A stretch of DNA of 33,130 nt from Desulfococcaceae bacterium HSG8 (lineage in GTDB: Bacteria; Desulfobacterota; Desulfobacteria; Desulfobacterales; 4be13): assembly GCA_030378015.1 (NCBI GenBank), contig JAUCGG010000036.1, positions 1 to 33,130 of the forward strand. Direction: 5' to 3'. The position numbers were made by a program, and so were the translations under genes. The notes below the pieces were generated by a model. It was not told where the DNA came from. It saw nothing but the letters and a program-made list of their open reading frames with translations, and did no database searches. Positions 25,101-33,006 of this stretch are shown one piece after another. Positions within the stretch are counted from its first letter, which is position 1, and every line of letters begins with the position of its first letter.

Positions 25101-28100
25101 GCCAAGGTCAACGATCAGCCCGGCGCCGTTATTTTTGAGAAGCTGTTCCTCTTCCTCAAACAATATACCAATATCCGCAGGACTTTCTTCGATATTGCGC
25201 ACGATCACTTCGAATTGTTCCTGAACTTTGGTCAGCAATCCGACAACACTGAAATTTCTCCATGCAACATTATTGTTGTTGTAAGTGTTTCTCACCGGAT
25301 TTCCGATTTCAGGAAAAGTCATGGGATCATCAGCGTTTACCAGACGGACGTAAAAGCAGTAATGTCCCGGCTTGGGTATTTCATCTTTATCCCATCTGAT
25401 AACGGCTGTCTCGGTTCCGTTCGGAGCGAGGCTTCCAATATTCGACGTGCCGACTAATTCCCATCCTTTATCCCATCCGATTCCCAATGTGGAATTTGTC
25501 CGGTAAACTTCAACAGTTGTATTGGTAGCTGTCAATGTTCCCCTGTTCTGAGCTTTGACATATACATAGTTGTCCTGACCGGACTTGACGTTCTGATACT
25601 GATAAACACCATCATCCTGGTTCCGTACCCATACGGACGGACTGCACCATATAGCTCGGCTGACTGTGTTGGGTTCCTCGCCAGTATCAGGGGCAGGGTC
25701 AGCAACCCATACATCAACTCGTCCTTCGATTCCGGCATAATCCTGATCAATTTGATCTGTTGGAACTTCAGGGTATGTACGGATTGCAGGCTCAAATATG
25801 TATCCATCCTTCTGTGGTCTGACCGTTCCTGGTAGCCAGTTCCTGTTTACCAAAACGCTGTAAAAGCCATCACTATTCGTGATCGGATTTCCAGGCAATC
25901 CGGCAAGTACGACGCCTTCAATGACTGCACCGTCTGAGGCGCGGATGTGACCTGAGATAAGATAAGTAGCATTCGCTATTGGATCTGTACCACCATTATA
26001 TTCCGCTATATTCAGCAATCCATCATTATCTAGGTCGGCTGAGGCATCGTCAACAATAGGATTCAGCCCATGATTCACCTCCCAACCGTCTGGCATAGTA
26101 TCGCCATCTGTATCTGGATTTTCCGGATCCGTGTTGTACCTGTATTCTTCTTCGAAATTTAGCAGACCATCATTATCCAGATCTTTTCGATCATCTTCAG
26201 AAAGTTGTATGGAAACTTTTACTTTCAACTTTTCCATAACATTGGGATCAGCTTGCGAAGCAACTGTGACGGTTATAGTGTTTGTCTCTCCAGGAGTCGC
26301 AGGCAAATCAACATCCAATGTCAGTTGCTTAGTTTCAAAAACATCAAGAGCTACAGTGTCAGGTAAGGTTCCCAAATTCCATCCTGCCGAATCACTTACA
26401 TTTAACGTATAAGTATCATTTGCAGGACTAGCATTTAACATCTTCAAATCAATAGATAAGGTTGTCCCACGCTCACCAACAATATGTTGTTCAGCAGAGA
26501 GTTTTACGTGATAAAGAGTTTTACTAGGTCCGACAACGATTTCTGGTGCATCTGCAATATCTTCAAAGCTAATTCCAAAATCCAACAGAATAACATCCGA
26601 AAAAATCTCTATTCTTTCACCAGCCTCAAAAACCTTTTTATTGATCCCTCGTAAATCGACCTTGCCGCCAGAACCAACAGCGATAGTGATCGTTTTGCTA
26701 GCAGAAACAGCCCTTTCACTTAACTTCGTCAGGTCTATATTTCCATCTTCGCCACTGTATATAATGACCTTATCAGAACCTTCAAAGCGTGTTGTGCTAC
26801 TAGCCTCCAGTCTGATAGGATCCCAACGGGTTATGCTACCTTCAGAACCTTCAAATCGACCGCTTTGATCTGTCATGAAAATTGTCAGATCACCACCTTT
26901 TCCTGATTTTGAGAATCCATCATTGGTTTGCCAAGCAACATCACCGTCTTTGAAAGCTCTGGGAATATCAGCATGACCACCCTGACCACCGACAAATGCT
27001 CCTCCATTGTTTGATGAGTTATCGGGGTCATTTTCTGTATTTGTAACCACGACTACGAAACCGCCATCACCACCGTAAGTAGGTCCGTGTACATAGTATT
27101 TGCGTCCATCCGCCCTAACACCTTCACCTTCAGCCCTGCCTCCGTCACCAGCTTGAATTATCCCAAAATCGTTAATAGTGGTATTAGAAAATATTTCTAT
27201 ATTACCTCCAACACCGCCTTGTGTGACATTTCCCCAACAACCTCCTGGCCAGTCAGTCAGATATTCATATGTTAAATCATCACCTCCGTTTCCAGCCATA
27301 ATCTGAGCTGCCATATCATTTATAAGGATATCTACCCATATTTCAATACTACTACCACCTGTTGCGTTGCTGTAATTGCTGCATTGATCTTGTTCTCCTC
27401 GACCAGGAGCACCATTTTTGCCTTTGATTGTTCCGCTGTTGTGAATGGAGCCTGCGCGAATCTCCAGTTTTCTAGGAGAGCTTCCAATCGTATTGTCAGC
27501 GCTTTCTAAACTTCCTTTAATGCAAAGCCCGCCATTTCCCAATTCAATCGGAGCAAGTGAGCTTACAGTATGGCCAGAGTTGATCCATACTACATTTCCG
27601 GCAGTAGGTATTTTCCCATCTTTCCAAGTAGCTGGATCATTCCATTCGCCGCTATCTATAGACTGTGCATCAAGTTCATCTTCCTTAAAATCATCGCAAG
27701 GGTCTTTAAATTCAACAGGCTCCCCCTCTGTAATCCCAAAATTTATTGTCAGAACCTGATTTTGTTGGCCTAATACGGCCGGATAAGTCGCTAACCCCAC
27801 ACCTGCTACGGGGGTTGTTTGTCTCCAGCCATTAGGGATCCCACTCCAAATAGTGAAGGTGCTAATGCTGAGATTCGTAAACGAGTAATGGCCATTTGTA
27901 TCCGTTATAGCTGAACGAAAACTGCCTGATGTATTATCCTTAATAAAAACATTATGATTCACGGATGGTGGCTCACCCGAGTCCATAACACCATTACCGT
28001 TCACATCATTAAACTTAAAACCTTCAATAGTGCCAGCAAAGCTCGCTTCCGAGAAAGACAGACTCATCAGAGCCAGCACAGCAAAAACATACAAGAAAAC

Positions 28101-28121
28101 AATTCCTGACTTGGCTTTCAT
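22173..28121 (-). CDS. 1982-residue multidomain surface protein with cohesin and dockerin
   Basis: The largest gene of the window. Order: signal peptide (about 1-30); SdrD B-like module (about 31-130, EGFKFNDVNGNGVMDSGEPP); a Gly-rich G8/beta-helix-like region (about 150-540); thrombospondin type 3 calcium repeats (about 645-715, DTDGDTMPDGWEVNHGLNP); two long copies of an unassigned unit (about 800-1130 and 1156-1470) each beginning GRVDVW(V/I)AD and ending in DTDTDGDEIPD-type acidic repeats; more TSP3; DUF4114 (about 1596-1756, SDRDYNDIIFQILG); cohesin (about 1793-1897, FELVFDSDVLSYTDF); Cys-rich dockerin (about 1913-1980). Having both halves of the cohesin-dockerin pair, it is a candidate scaffold of the matrix. 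AAAGGAG lies 9 bases before the start. No catalytic domain was recognised. Confidence 0.82.
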   Translation of the reverse strand: MKAKSGIVFLYVFAVLALMSLSFSEASFAGTIEGFKFNDVNGNGVMDSGEPPSVNHNVFIKDNTSGSFRSAITDTNGHYSFTNLSISTFTIWSGIPNGWRQTTPVAGVGLATYPAVLGQQNQVLTINFGITEGEPVEFKDPCDDFKEDELDAQSIDSGEWNDPATWKDGKIPTAGNVVWINSGHTVSSLAPIELGNGGLCIKGSLESADNTIGSSPRKLEIRAGSIHNSGTIKGKNGAPGRGEQDQCSNYSNATGGSSIEIWVDILINDMAAQIMAGNGGDDLTYEYLTDWPGGCWGNVTQGGVGGNIEIFSNTTINDFGIIQAGDGGRAEGEGVRADGRKYYVHGPTYGGDGGFVVVVTNTENDPDNSSNNGGAFVGGQGGHADIPRAFKDGDVAWQTNDGFSKSGKGGDLTIFMTDQSGRFEGSEGSITRWDPIRLEASSTTRFEGSDKVIIYSGEDGNIDLTKLSERAVSASKTITIAVGSGGKVDLRGINKKVFEAGERIEIFSDVILLDFGISFEDIADAPEIVVGPSKTLYHVKLSAEQHIVGERGTTLSIDLKMLNASPANDTYTLNVSDSAGWNLGTLPDTVALDVFETKQLTLDVDLPATPGETNTITVTVASQADPNVMEKLKVKVSIQLSEDDRKDLDNDGLLNFEEEYRYNTDPENPDTDGDTMPDGWEVNHGLNPIVDDASADLDNDGLLNIAEYNGGTDPIANATYLISGHIRASDGAVIEGVVLAGLPGNPITNSDGFYSVLVNRNWLPGTVRPQKDGYIFEPAIRTYPEVPTDQIDQDYAGIEGRVDVWVADPAPDTGEEPNTVSRAIWCSPSVWVRNQDDGVYQYQNVKSGQDNYVYVKAQNRGTLTATNTTVEVYRTNSTLGIGWDKGWELVGTSNIGSLAPNGTETAVIRWDKDEIPKPGHYCFYVRLVNADDPMTFPEIGNPVRNTYNNNNVAWRNFSVVGLLTKVQEQFEVIVRNIEESPADIGILFEEEEQLLKNNGAGLIVDLGLLFQRWKDAGANGENVLIFGETKVKILETPASITGIEMDAGEEQTIVIKAEAYEPMPGQGTSREYRLSVQETIGGQVIGGVDYTLVTRAQDTDTDGDEIPDIDDEDDDGDEIPDSWEKDHELNPLNEADASEDPDGNGKTHLEEYLESMGRVDVWIADGPRLDTGEEPNPNRRVYGSRSIWVRNQQDNGTRHQNPIYGQVNYVYVKVQNRGTLTAEKTVVRLYRTNASLGNGWPGRWEEIDGENFNDHDILNLAPNETRIIAIPWDDVPKPGHYCFLVRLECEQDSMTFSEETGRAIINAYNNNNIAWRNFNVISLLTKVKEEVEMEAVNIEDHDATIDLVFEEEEHLLDNGGVVIVDLGALFQRWQDAEGHGENIEVLSGTEVRILTTPARITGILMAAGEVQVIRMRAEAYEPMPEEGTSREYHFKVMEYLDAELVGGVDFIIIARALDTDTDEDGIPDADDEDDDNDSIPDGEDDDPLNVEDASEQDPDEDGLSNSEEAEHGTDPMNPDTDDDGVPDGWEVDLGLDPLVNDILEDLDNDGYSNIEEIKSGTDPTDPASHPDGPFGFTAGVFTVGASGIVEFDWLYDGGAYKGEVAIFSLEGMDALIPNSPAFIWEAARRALSNSEDGYIALSDLTEAARFDDQIGGESYNSGTKIGIRHFTMTAGDRFAVMLVPGSTVQAVFDDPTTTNSRKRPLFSLASSNPEHGMYLGQIADINGLGSAFCYEDLVFTHSDRDYNDIIFQILGARGDAPKLDSLIAPGNDWTKTEEGEKIINYVSPLVIADASGVCGGSMNATVRIHETPHPVDALGFELVFDSDVLSYTDFTTEGTLAEDFSWFECHSPSDGVIRCGGFTNTGEIAERASGDLVHLEFDISECDKTKLELRELKDDISEWPESFRHFAPAPCDGDINGDGEITPGDALCAFEKYMNTCPTSCGLSCDEICGDVNGDGKTTPADALCIFNNYLGNPNCLE

Positions 28122-28200
28122 CTCTTACACTCCTTTACAAATTTTAAACTGCATTTGTTTGGTTTGATCTCAGACATCAGTAAAGCCTGCCTTTGATCAC

Positions 28201-28740
28201 CTAATCAAGACAACTGGGATTTCCTAAGTATTTATTGAAAATACAAAGAGCATCCGCTGGTGTAATTTCTCCGTCGCCATTGACATCACCGCTACATTCG
28301 GAAGGAAGTGACGCATCTGACGAATCTGCGATACCGAAGTCTATAATCCGGGTCTCATTCCGGGTCAGATCAACCGTATAAGTCAGCAGTCCTTCACCCT
28401 CCACGGGAGTTGTTTGTCTCCATCCGGAAGGGATTCCGGTCCACAAAGTAAAAGTGTCGGCGTCATGACCTTCGGACGAATAATAGCCGTTATCGTCTGT
28501 CTTGACCGGGAACAATCTGCCAGTGCTATCATTCCTGATAAAAACATTGTGATTTACGAACACCGGCTCACCTGAATCCATTACGCCGTTGTTATTCAAG
28601 TCATTAAATTTGGTACCCTCAATAGCAGCAGCAAAACTATCTTTCGCTAAAGACAAATTCATTGAGACCAGCATGATAAAAAAGCACAAAATAAATTTGC
28701 CTTTGCCGTGCGAGAGCATCTTTAATGAGCATGAATTCAT
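28201..28740 (-). CDS. Small secreted SdrD-like protein with a half-dockerin
   Basis: A 179-residue exported protein. After a long signal region (hydrophobic FILCFFIMLVSMNLSLA, ending near residue 38) comes one SdrD B-like module (about 38-135, EGTKFNDLNNNGVMDSGEPV), then a single dockerin loop (about 150-178, GDVNGDGEITPADALCIFNK) where dockerins usually have two. The module is closely related to the N-termini of the 1982-residue and 651-residue proteins, so the three are paralogues with different middles. GGAGGAATA precedes the ATG by 6-7 bases. It probably attaches to a cohesin partner of the cluster; whether a half-dockerin binds is unknown. Confidence 0.78.
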   Translation of the reverse strand: MNSCSLKMLSHGKGKFILCFFIMLVSMNLSLAKDSFAAAIEGTKFNDLNNNGVMDSGEPVFVNHNVFIRNDSTGRLFPVKTDDNGYYSSEGHDADTFTLWTGIPSGWRQTTPVEGEGLLTYTVDLTRNETRIIDFGIADSSDASLPSECSGDVNGDGEITPADALCIFNKYLGNPSCLD

Positions 28741-29184
28741 GATTATTCCTCCTTAATATAATACAAATTTTGTAGCAGTGGTTCGGTTTTCGTTAAGTAG
28801 CCTTAGCCTGATATTTACATAAACATCGGTATCACCCCCTTTCAGTTTTAAAACCGTAACTTCAATCAAACCCTTTACTGTGAAAGTACGTCAGAAAAAT
28901 TTCTTTTCTTACACCCATCAAAAAAAAAATTCATAAAAAATCATTACCAGAGATAACTATCTGAACATATATAATTTTAAATTTATTAAAATTCTGGAAT
29001 TTTTCGAAATCAGGCAGGTTTTTTATGAAGAACTATGAAAAGCATTCTTTTTTCTTACACCTTAATTGAAGGAAGGAGACAAAATAAAGCTGGCTCGGAA
29101 ATATGTGCAGGGACGGTTCGTGATCGCCCCTGCATAACAATATGGCGAATTATATCTGATTCCTCTTATAATGCTTTATCTTAT
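28741..29184. other. 444-bp gene-free gap in the surface cluster
   Basis: The largest gap of the minus-strand cluster and the likely promoter region of the 28740-to-14488 gene group. It is AT-rich, with a poly-A tract near 28920. Two stretches reading TCTTTTCTTACACC (about 28905) and TCTTTTTTCTTACACC (about 29047) resemble each other and the arm of the hairpin at 31610. A GC-rich hairpin lies at 29106-29134. Confidence 0.45.
29106..29134. terminator. Hairpin after the beta-helix/dockerin gene
   Basis: TGCAGGGACGG (29106-29116) pairs with CGCCCCTGCA (29125-29134) with one mismatch, 51 bp beyond the stop of the minus-strand gene. No T-run. It may be a transcript end or a dispersed palindrome. 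Confidence 0.4.
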
Positions 29185-31140
29185 CTAAGGGCATGGTTTT
29201 TCAAAATATTTATGGAATATGCAAAGCGTATCCCGCACTGTGCATTTCTCATCGCCGTTTACATCAGCGCACACTTCATCACATGGGATACCGCACGATG
29301 TCGGGCAAATATTCGCCCACTTCTCAAAAGCGCACTGGGCATCCTGGGGCGTGATTTCTCCATCTCCGTTAATATCGCCGGGACAGACAGGGCAGGTGGG
29401 GCAAGTAGGGGGATCCGAGCTGCATTCTTCAATATTAGATTTCCCGTCACCGTCCGGATCTTCGGAAGCATCATCCAAATGGGGATTCAGCTCGTAATCA
29501 ACCTCACATCCGTCCGGCATTCCGTCGTCGTCGGTATCCTCATCTGCGGGATTCGTTTTAGCTGTAAATTCATCAAAGTCAGTAAGGCCATCTTTATCAT
29601 AATCCCCGCTTCCGTTGCGGGAAAGGTCGCCAAAATAAACCTGCTCAAATCTGTCAGGCATTCCGTCGCCGTCTGTGTCCGTACTCCGGCTGACCGGTCT
29701 CTGAAGAAAGGGTTTCCTCAACGGCTGGCCCACATACTCAGCACAGGGCATAAAATCGCCTGTACACGGAGAATAGGGGATACCTTTTTCACTCATGAAA
29801 TCAATACAACCATTGCTTTCCTGTACGGGAATATCAGGGAGGAGTTTATCTCTCAGATCAGCGCAGTCTGTTGTGTCAATTATGCCGCCCTGATCATTTT
29901 CATCTCGATAGAAAACCAGAGTCTCTCCCTCTCCATGAATATTATTACCTCGGAATACAGCAGGAGGGTTTCCCCCTCTTTCCCATATGCCTATCAGGGA
30001 TTCCCCTTCCAAAAGAACATTATTAGAATCTATGCTGAAGTTACTGCCTGTATCCAATCTTAAATCAACACCGCAGGCAACAGTATTGACTGTATGGATG
30101 ACGTTGCTGGCAACCTCTCCGTTGCTATCATCATACAGTATTCCGCAGCATGGATCCGAACTGCGCTTCTCGACATTTATAATGTTGCTGGAAACCCTGG
30201 CAACAGAAGACACAATGCTCACTCCGTATCTGCCCTCGATCTTGGTCTCATCACGAGCATCCTTTTTGTGCCTGACCTTGTCAGTCCTTTTTATTACAGA
30301 GAAAGATGAAGATTTTTCCGTTCCGAAGATTTCATTACGATCAATTCTGACATCGTTACTGTTTTCAACATGAACAGGATGTGTTCCCATAATTATATTG
30401 TTGGCAATTTCCAACCCATCAGAATTTTTGATAATCAGACCATTCTGCAAAACAAATCCCTCAATAAGCGTATCCGGAGCATTACCAATTGAGATGCCTC
30501 CCGTGATTATGGTTAAGCGAGGATCCAGGGGGTTATCCCTGTGCCATGTTCCGGCAGTCTTATCCCGCTTCCATCCGCCTTCTAACGTAAGCCCTTTAAC
30601 GATTGTCAGGAGTCCTTCGTATATGCCCATGCCCACGCGAATAATGCCATTGGGCCCGGAATTGTTAATCGCCTCTGTAATCGTCTTATATGGGGACGCA
30701 GGTTCTCCTGTTCCCACACCGCTGAAAGAGCCATCTACATATATAGGAAGCGTGATGCCAAAGTTTATCGTTATGGTTTCGTTCTGAGCCAGAGTTATTG
30801 TGTAAGTGATCATTCCTTCACCTTCTCCGGGCGTTGTCTGTAACCATCCATCGGGGATTCCGCTCCAAACAGTAAAGGTAGCAGCGTCATGGCCCGCAGA
30901 CGAATAACGGCCATTTACATCTGTCACAAGCGGAAAAAAACTTCCTGAATCATCCCTGATAAAAATGTTGTGATTTGCAAACACCGGTTCACCTGCGTCC
31001 ATTACACCGTTGTTGTTCAGATCATTAAACTTGGCTCCCTCAATAGTGGCCGCGAATCCCTCTGTTACGAAAAACAAACTCGCCAGGGCCATTACAGATA
31101 AAAAAAACAGGTGCATTTTCACTACAAAACTGAATTTCAT
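29185..31140 (-). CDS. Secreted beta-helix protein with TSP3 repeats and dockerin
   Basis: A 651-residue exported protein. A signal peptide ends near residue 30, followed by an SdrD B-like module (about 31-133, EGAKFNDLNNNGVMDAGEPV). Next is a right-handed parallel beta-helix of the DUF1565/pectate-lyase-like type (about 138-395): YVDGSFSGVGTGEPASPYKT and turns such as NSDGLEIANNIIMGTHPVHV and SSNIIN. Thrombospondin type 3 calcium repeats follow (about 480-565, DTDGDGMPDRFEQ, DTDDDGMPDGCEV), then a Cys-rich two-loop dockerin (about 580-650). No catalytic residues of a polysaccharide lyase could be assigned. The ATG at 31140 has 7-base spacing from AAGGAGGG; the ATG at 31146 is too close. The gene begins 13 bp after the upstream stop, whose TAA overlaps this Shine-Dalgarno region, so the two are coupled. 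Confidence 0.82.
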   Translation of the reverse strand: MKFSFVVKMHLFFLSVMALASLFFVTEGFAATIEGAKFNDLNNNGVMDAGEPVFANHNIFIRDDSGSFFPLVTDVNGRYSSAGHDAATFTVWSGIPDGWLQTTPGEGEGMITYTITLAQNETITINFGITLPIYVDGSFSGVGTGEPASPYKTITEAINNSGPNGIIRVGMGIYEGLLTIVKGLTLEGGWKRDKTAGTWHRDNPLDPRLTIITGGISIGNAPDTLIEGFVLQNGLIIKNSDGLEIANNIIMGTHPVHVENSNDVRIDRNEIFGTEKSSSFSVIKRTDKVRHKKDARDETKIEGRYGVSIVSSVARVSSNIINVEKRSSDPCCGILYDDSNGEVASNVIHTVNTVACGVDLRLDTGSNFSIDSNNVLLEGESLIGIWERGGNPPAVFRGNNIHGEGETLVFYRDENDQGGIIDTTDCADLRDKLLPDIPVQESNGCIDFMSEKGIPYSPCTGDFMPCAEYVGQPLRKPFLQRPVSRSTDTDGDGMPDRFEQVYFGDLSRNGSGDYDKDGLTDFDEFTAKTNPADEDTDDDGMPDGCEVDYELNPHLDDASEDPDGDGKSNIEECSSDPPTCPTCPVCPGDINGDGEITPQDAQCAFEKWANICPTSCGIPCDEVCADVNGDEKCTVRDTLCIFHKYFEKPCP

Positions 31141-31153
31141 GGTCATTCCCTCC

Positions 31154-31555
31154 TTAAAATGCAGGTTTGGCGGTTTCGTCTGACGTATAACAACGCGCCA
31201 GCATATACCAATATGAACTCATCGTTATTGTTTCCAAGCATTCAGCCTCAACATAAGCTCTATAAGGCTTTCCATTGATGTAGATTTTATAAGTTCCTGG
31301 CCTGACCGTTCCCTCATAATATCCCCATGTTTGCTCTTCATAGTCTCCAACTCCTATGTAGCTTAACTCATATCGGATATCACCCTTTTCAGTAACAGCC
31401 TCTACATAAGCCCCTCTTTCATCAGACAGATGATCCTGCGTTACCATTACCCAGAGAAGCGAAAAACTATTTTCCCTTTCTGCTATTGCATTTTCTGATC
31501 CCAACAGAAGAATCATGCAAACACAACAAGTTAAAAAGATTACCGGCTTTTTCAT
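31154..31555 (-). CDS. Small secreted protein of unknown function
   Basis: A 133-residue protein with a clear signal peptide (about 1-24, KKPVIFLTCCVCMILLLGS, cleavage near NAIA/ERE). The mature part of about 109 residues looks beta-rich (YVEAVTEKGDIRYELSYIGV, GTVRPGTYKIYINGKPYRAY) and has two cysteines that could form a disulfide bond. I do not recognise the family. The start is at 31555, after AAAGGAG with 5-6 base spacing. It is probably co-transcribed with the beta-helix/dockerin gene that begins 13 bp later. It has no dockerin or cohesin of its own. Confidence 0.65.
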   Translation of the reverse strand: MKKPVIFLTCCVCMILLLGSENAIAERENSFSLLWVMVTQDHLSDERGAYVEAVTEKGDIRYELSYIGVGDYEEQTWGYYEGTVRPGTYKIYINGKPYRAYVEAECLETITMSSYWYMLARCYTSDETAKPAF

Positions 31556-31609
31556 GACAACTCCTTTCATTTTGACAAAATTATTCATTTCAACCTTACT
31601 GAAAAAATA

Positions 31610-31634
31610 TGTAAGAAAAGCTTTTTTTCTTACA
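31610..31634. terminator. Perfect hairpin TGTAAGAAAA/TTTTCTTACA
   Basis: Ten-base arms TGTAAGAAAA (31610-31619) and TTTTCTTACA (31625-31634) enclose a 5-base loop. It lies 22 bp beyond the stop of the OMPP1-like gene and 55 bp before the start of the small secreted protein. It could be a terminator or an operator for the downstream genes; the arm resembles stretches near 28905 and 29047. Confidence 0.55.
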
Positions 31635-31656
31635 GGGTATTATAAAAAAGCTATTT

Positions 31657-33006
31657 TTAAAAATGGATAATCAGAGATGAATACACCATATATTCATCCA
31701 CATAGTGTGAAAAATCAGCATCTTGAACTATTGAATCTCCGACATCATTCCCGAACCGATACTGACAGGCAATATCAAAAAGATACCTTCCGATTGCGAT
31801 ACCTGCTCCCATACTTACCCCATAGTAATCATCAGGACTTCCCTCAGCAGGGACGGGATCATAAAATGCACCTGCCCTGAGAGGTATGGTGTAATCTGAT
31901 TTAATAAACATATACTCTGCCCCCATTCGAAACTGATGGGTGGGATCAATATCCGATTCTTCAGCAGGCTTTCCGGTTATAAAAGATTTTTCAGTACCAT
32001 CCTGTTCCGTAAGAATAAAATCCTGCCATTCGGTTCTGTAAATATCTGCTGATACGGTAAACTCATCTGAAAATCGGTAAGCAATCCCGAGGCCATATGA
32101 CATGGGCATATCCAGTTTTTCATTAAAATTATAATGAGATATACCGGGTTCTTTTTCCTGAGAGTTGACAACCTTTTCTTGGATTGTTATGCGTTCATGT
32201 TTTACGTCTGCTGTAAAAGGCGATTTAAAAACCATTCCGATTGTCAGTTCATTTGTCACATGCCATAACATACCTATATTGAAATTAAAACCGCTAAAGA
32301 GATAGCGGTCTTTCCAATGATTAATTTCGTTGGTAGTGGATATTACAGGCCATGTGGTAATTTTCAAGACAGAAAAGCGATAATTTTCCTCCCATTTGTT
32401 ATTGGATAGGTCATCGTCCCATAAATTTAAAGTGAAACCAAAGAAAAAGTTCGGAACAATCTGAGCAGAACAGGCAATTCCAAGTGCTGAAAGGGTTCCG
32501 TTCTGCTGATAATCGTTATTACTATCGGAAGTAAATTTAAGAGGGGCATCAGGCTTGCTCTCATGAATAATTGGAAAACTCCATTCGCGCGTAAAATCAT
32601 AAAGATTCTGATAATTCAAAGAAACAATCATATTCCGATTGAAAAGATGGAAAGGATAAGCTACGCTGAAATAATTGAGGTCTTCTTTGGAAATAGTCTG
32701 CGCCCCGTTGGCTTCGGGATGACCTCCAAACGTATTATCTTCGATTCGATGGAGCCAATTCCCCACAAAAGATATCTCCGGGGCTTTTAGTTGGACAAGG
32801 CCACCGGGATTCCAGGAAGCTGCCGTTGCATCATCAGCCACCCCGATAAATGCCCCGCCCATGCCTAAAGCTCTTGCTCCTGAACCGACAGGATTAGGGG
32901 AGGACGCGAAATTCATTTTTTCCACTGCCAATGCAAAATTGAAATATCCAATTATAAACCAAAACAAGGTAAAATAAAATGGAATAACCGATTTATTTTT
33001 AGTAAT
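31657..33006 (-). CDS. OMPP1/FadL-family outer-membrane protein, apparent AUU start
   Basis: About 449 residues; the family forms 14-strand outer-membrane barrels for hydrophobic substrates. The mature N-terminus NPVGSGARALGMGGAFIGVA with DDATAASWNPGGL is the family signature, aromatic beta strands fill the rest, and the protein ends with a terminal aromatic (SSLIIHF), as barrel proteins do. No ATG, GTG or TTG with a ribosome-binding site exists. Reading back from the mature part gives an ideal signal peptide (TKNKSVIPFYFTLFWFIIGY, then FNFALA) that begins at ATT, 7 bases after a perfect AGGAGG (33014-33019); an in-frame stop lies a few codons upstream. AUU initiation, or a base change from ATG, is therefore likely. 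A TTG at 32967 is the only canonical alternative and has no Shine-Dalgarno sequence. Confidence 0.82.
   Translation of the reverse strand: MTKNKSVIPFYFTLFWFIIGYFNFALAVEKMNFASSPNPVGSGARALGMGGAFIGVADDATAASWNPGGLVQLKAPEISFVGNWLHRIEDNTFGGHPEANGAQTISKEDLNYFSVAYPFHLFNRNMIVSLNYQNLYDFTREWSFPIIHESKPDAPLKFTSDSNNDYQQNGTLSALGIACSAQIVPNFFFGFTLNLWDDDLSNNKWEENYRFSVLKITTWPVISTTNEINHWKDRYLFSGFNFNIGMLWHVTNELTIGMVFKSPFTADVKHERITIQEKVVNSQEKEPGISHYNFNEKLDMPMSYGLGIAYRFSDEFTVSADIYRTEWQDFILTEQDGTEKSFITGKPAEESDIDPTHQFRMGAEYMFIKSDYTIPLRAGAFYDPVPAEGSPDDYYGVSMGAGIAIGRYLFDIACQYRFGNDVGDSIVQDADFSHYVDEYMVYSSLIIHF

Noticed and set aside
29035-30063. 342-residue open frame on the plus strand
   Set aside because: It runs antisense to the beta-helix/TSP3/dockerin gene, whose domains are unmistakable; the frame is an accident of that sequence.
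29185-30750. Pectate lyase activity for the beta-helix protein
   Set aside because: The fold pattern fits, but no catalytic Asp/Arg/Lys motifs of polysaccharide lyases could be identified, so no enzyme activity was assigned.
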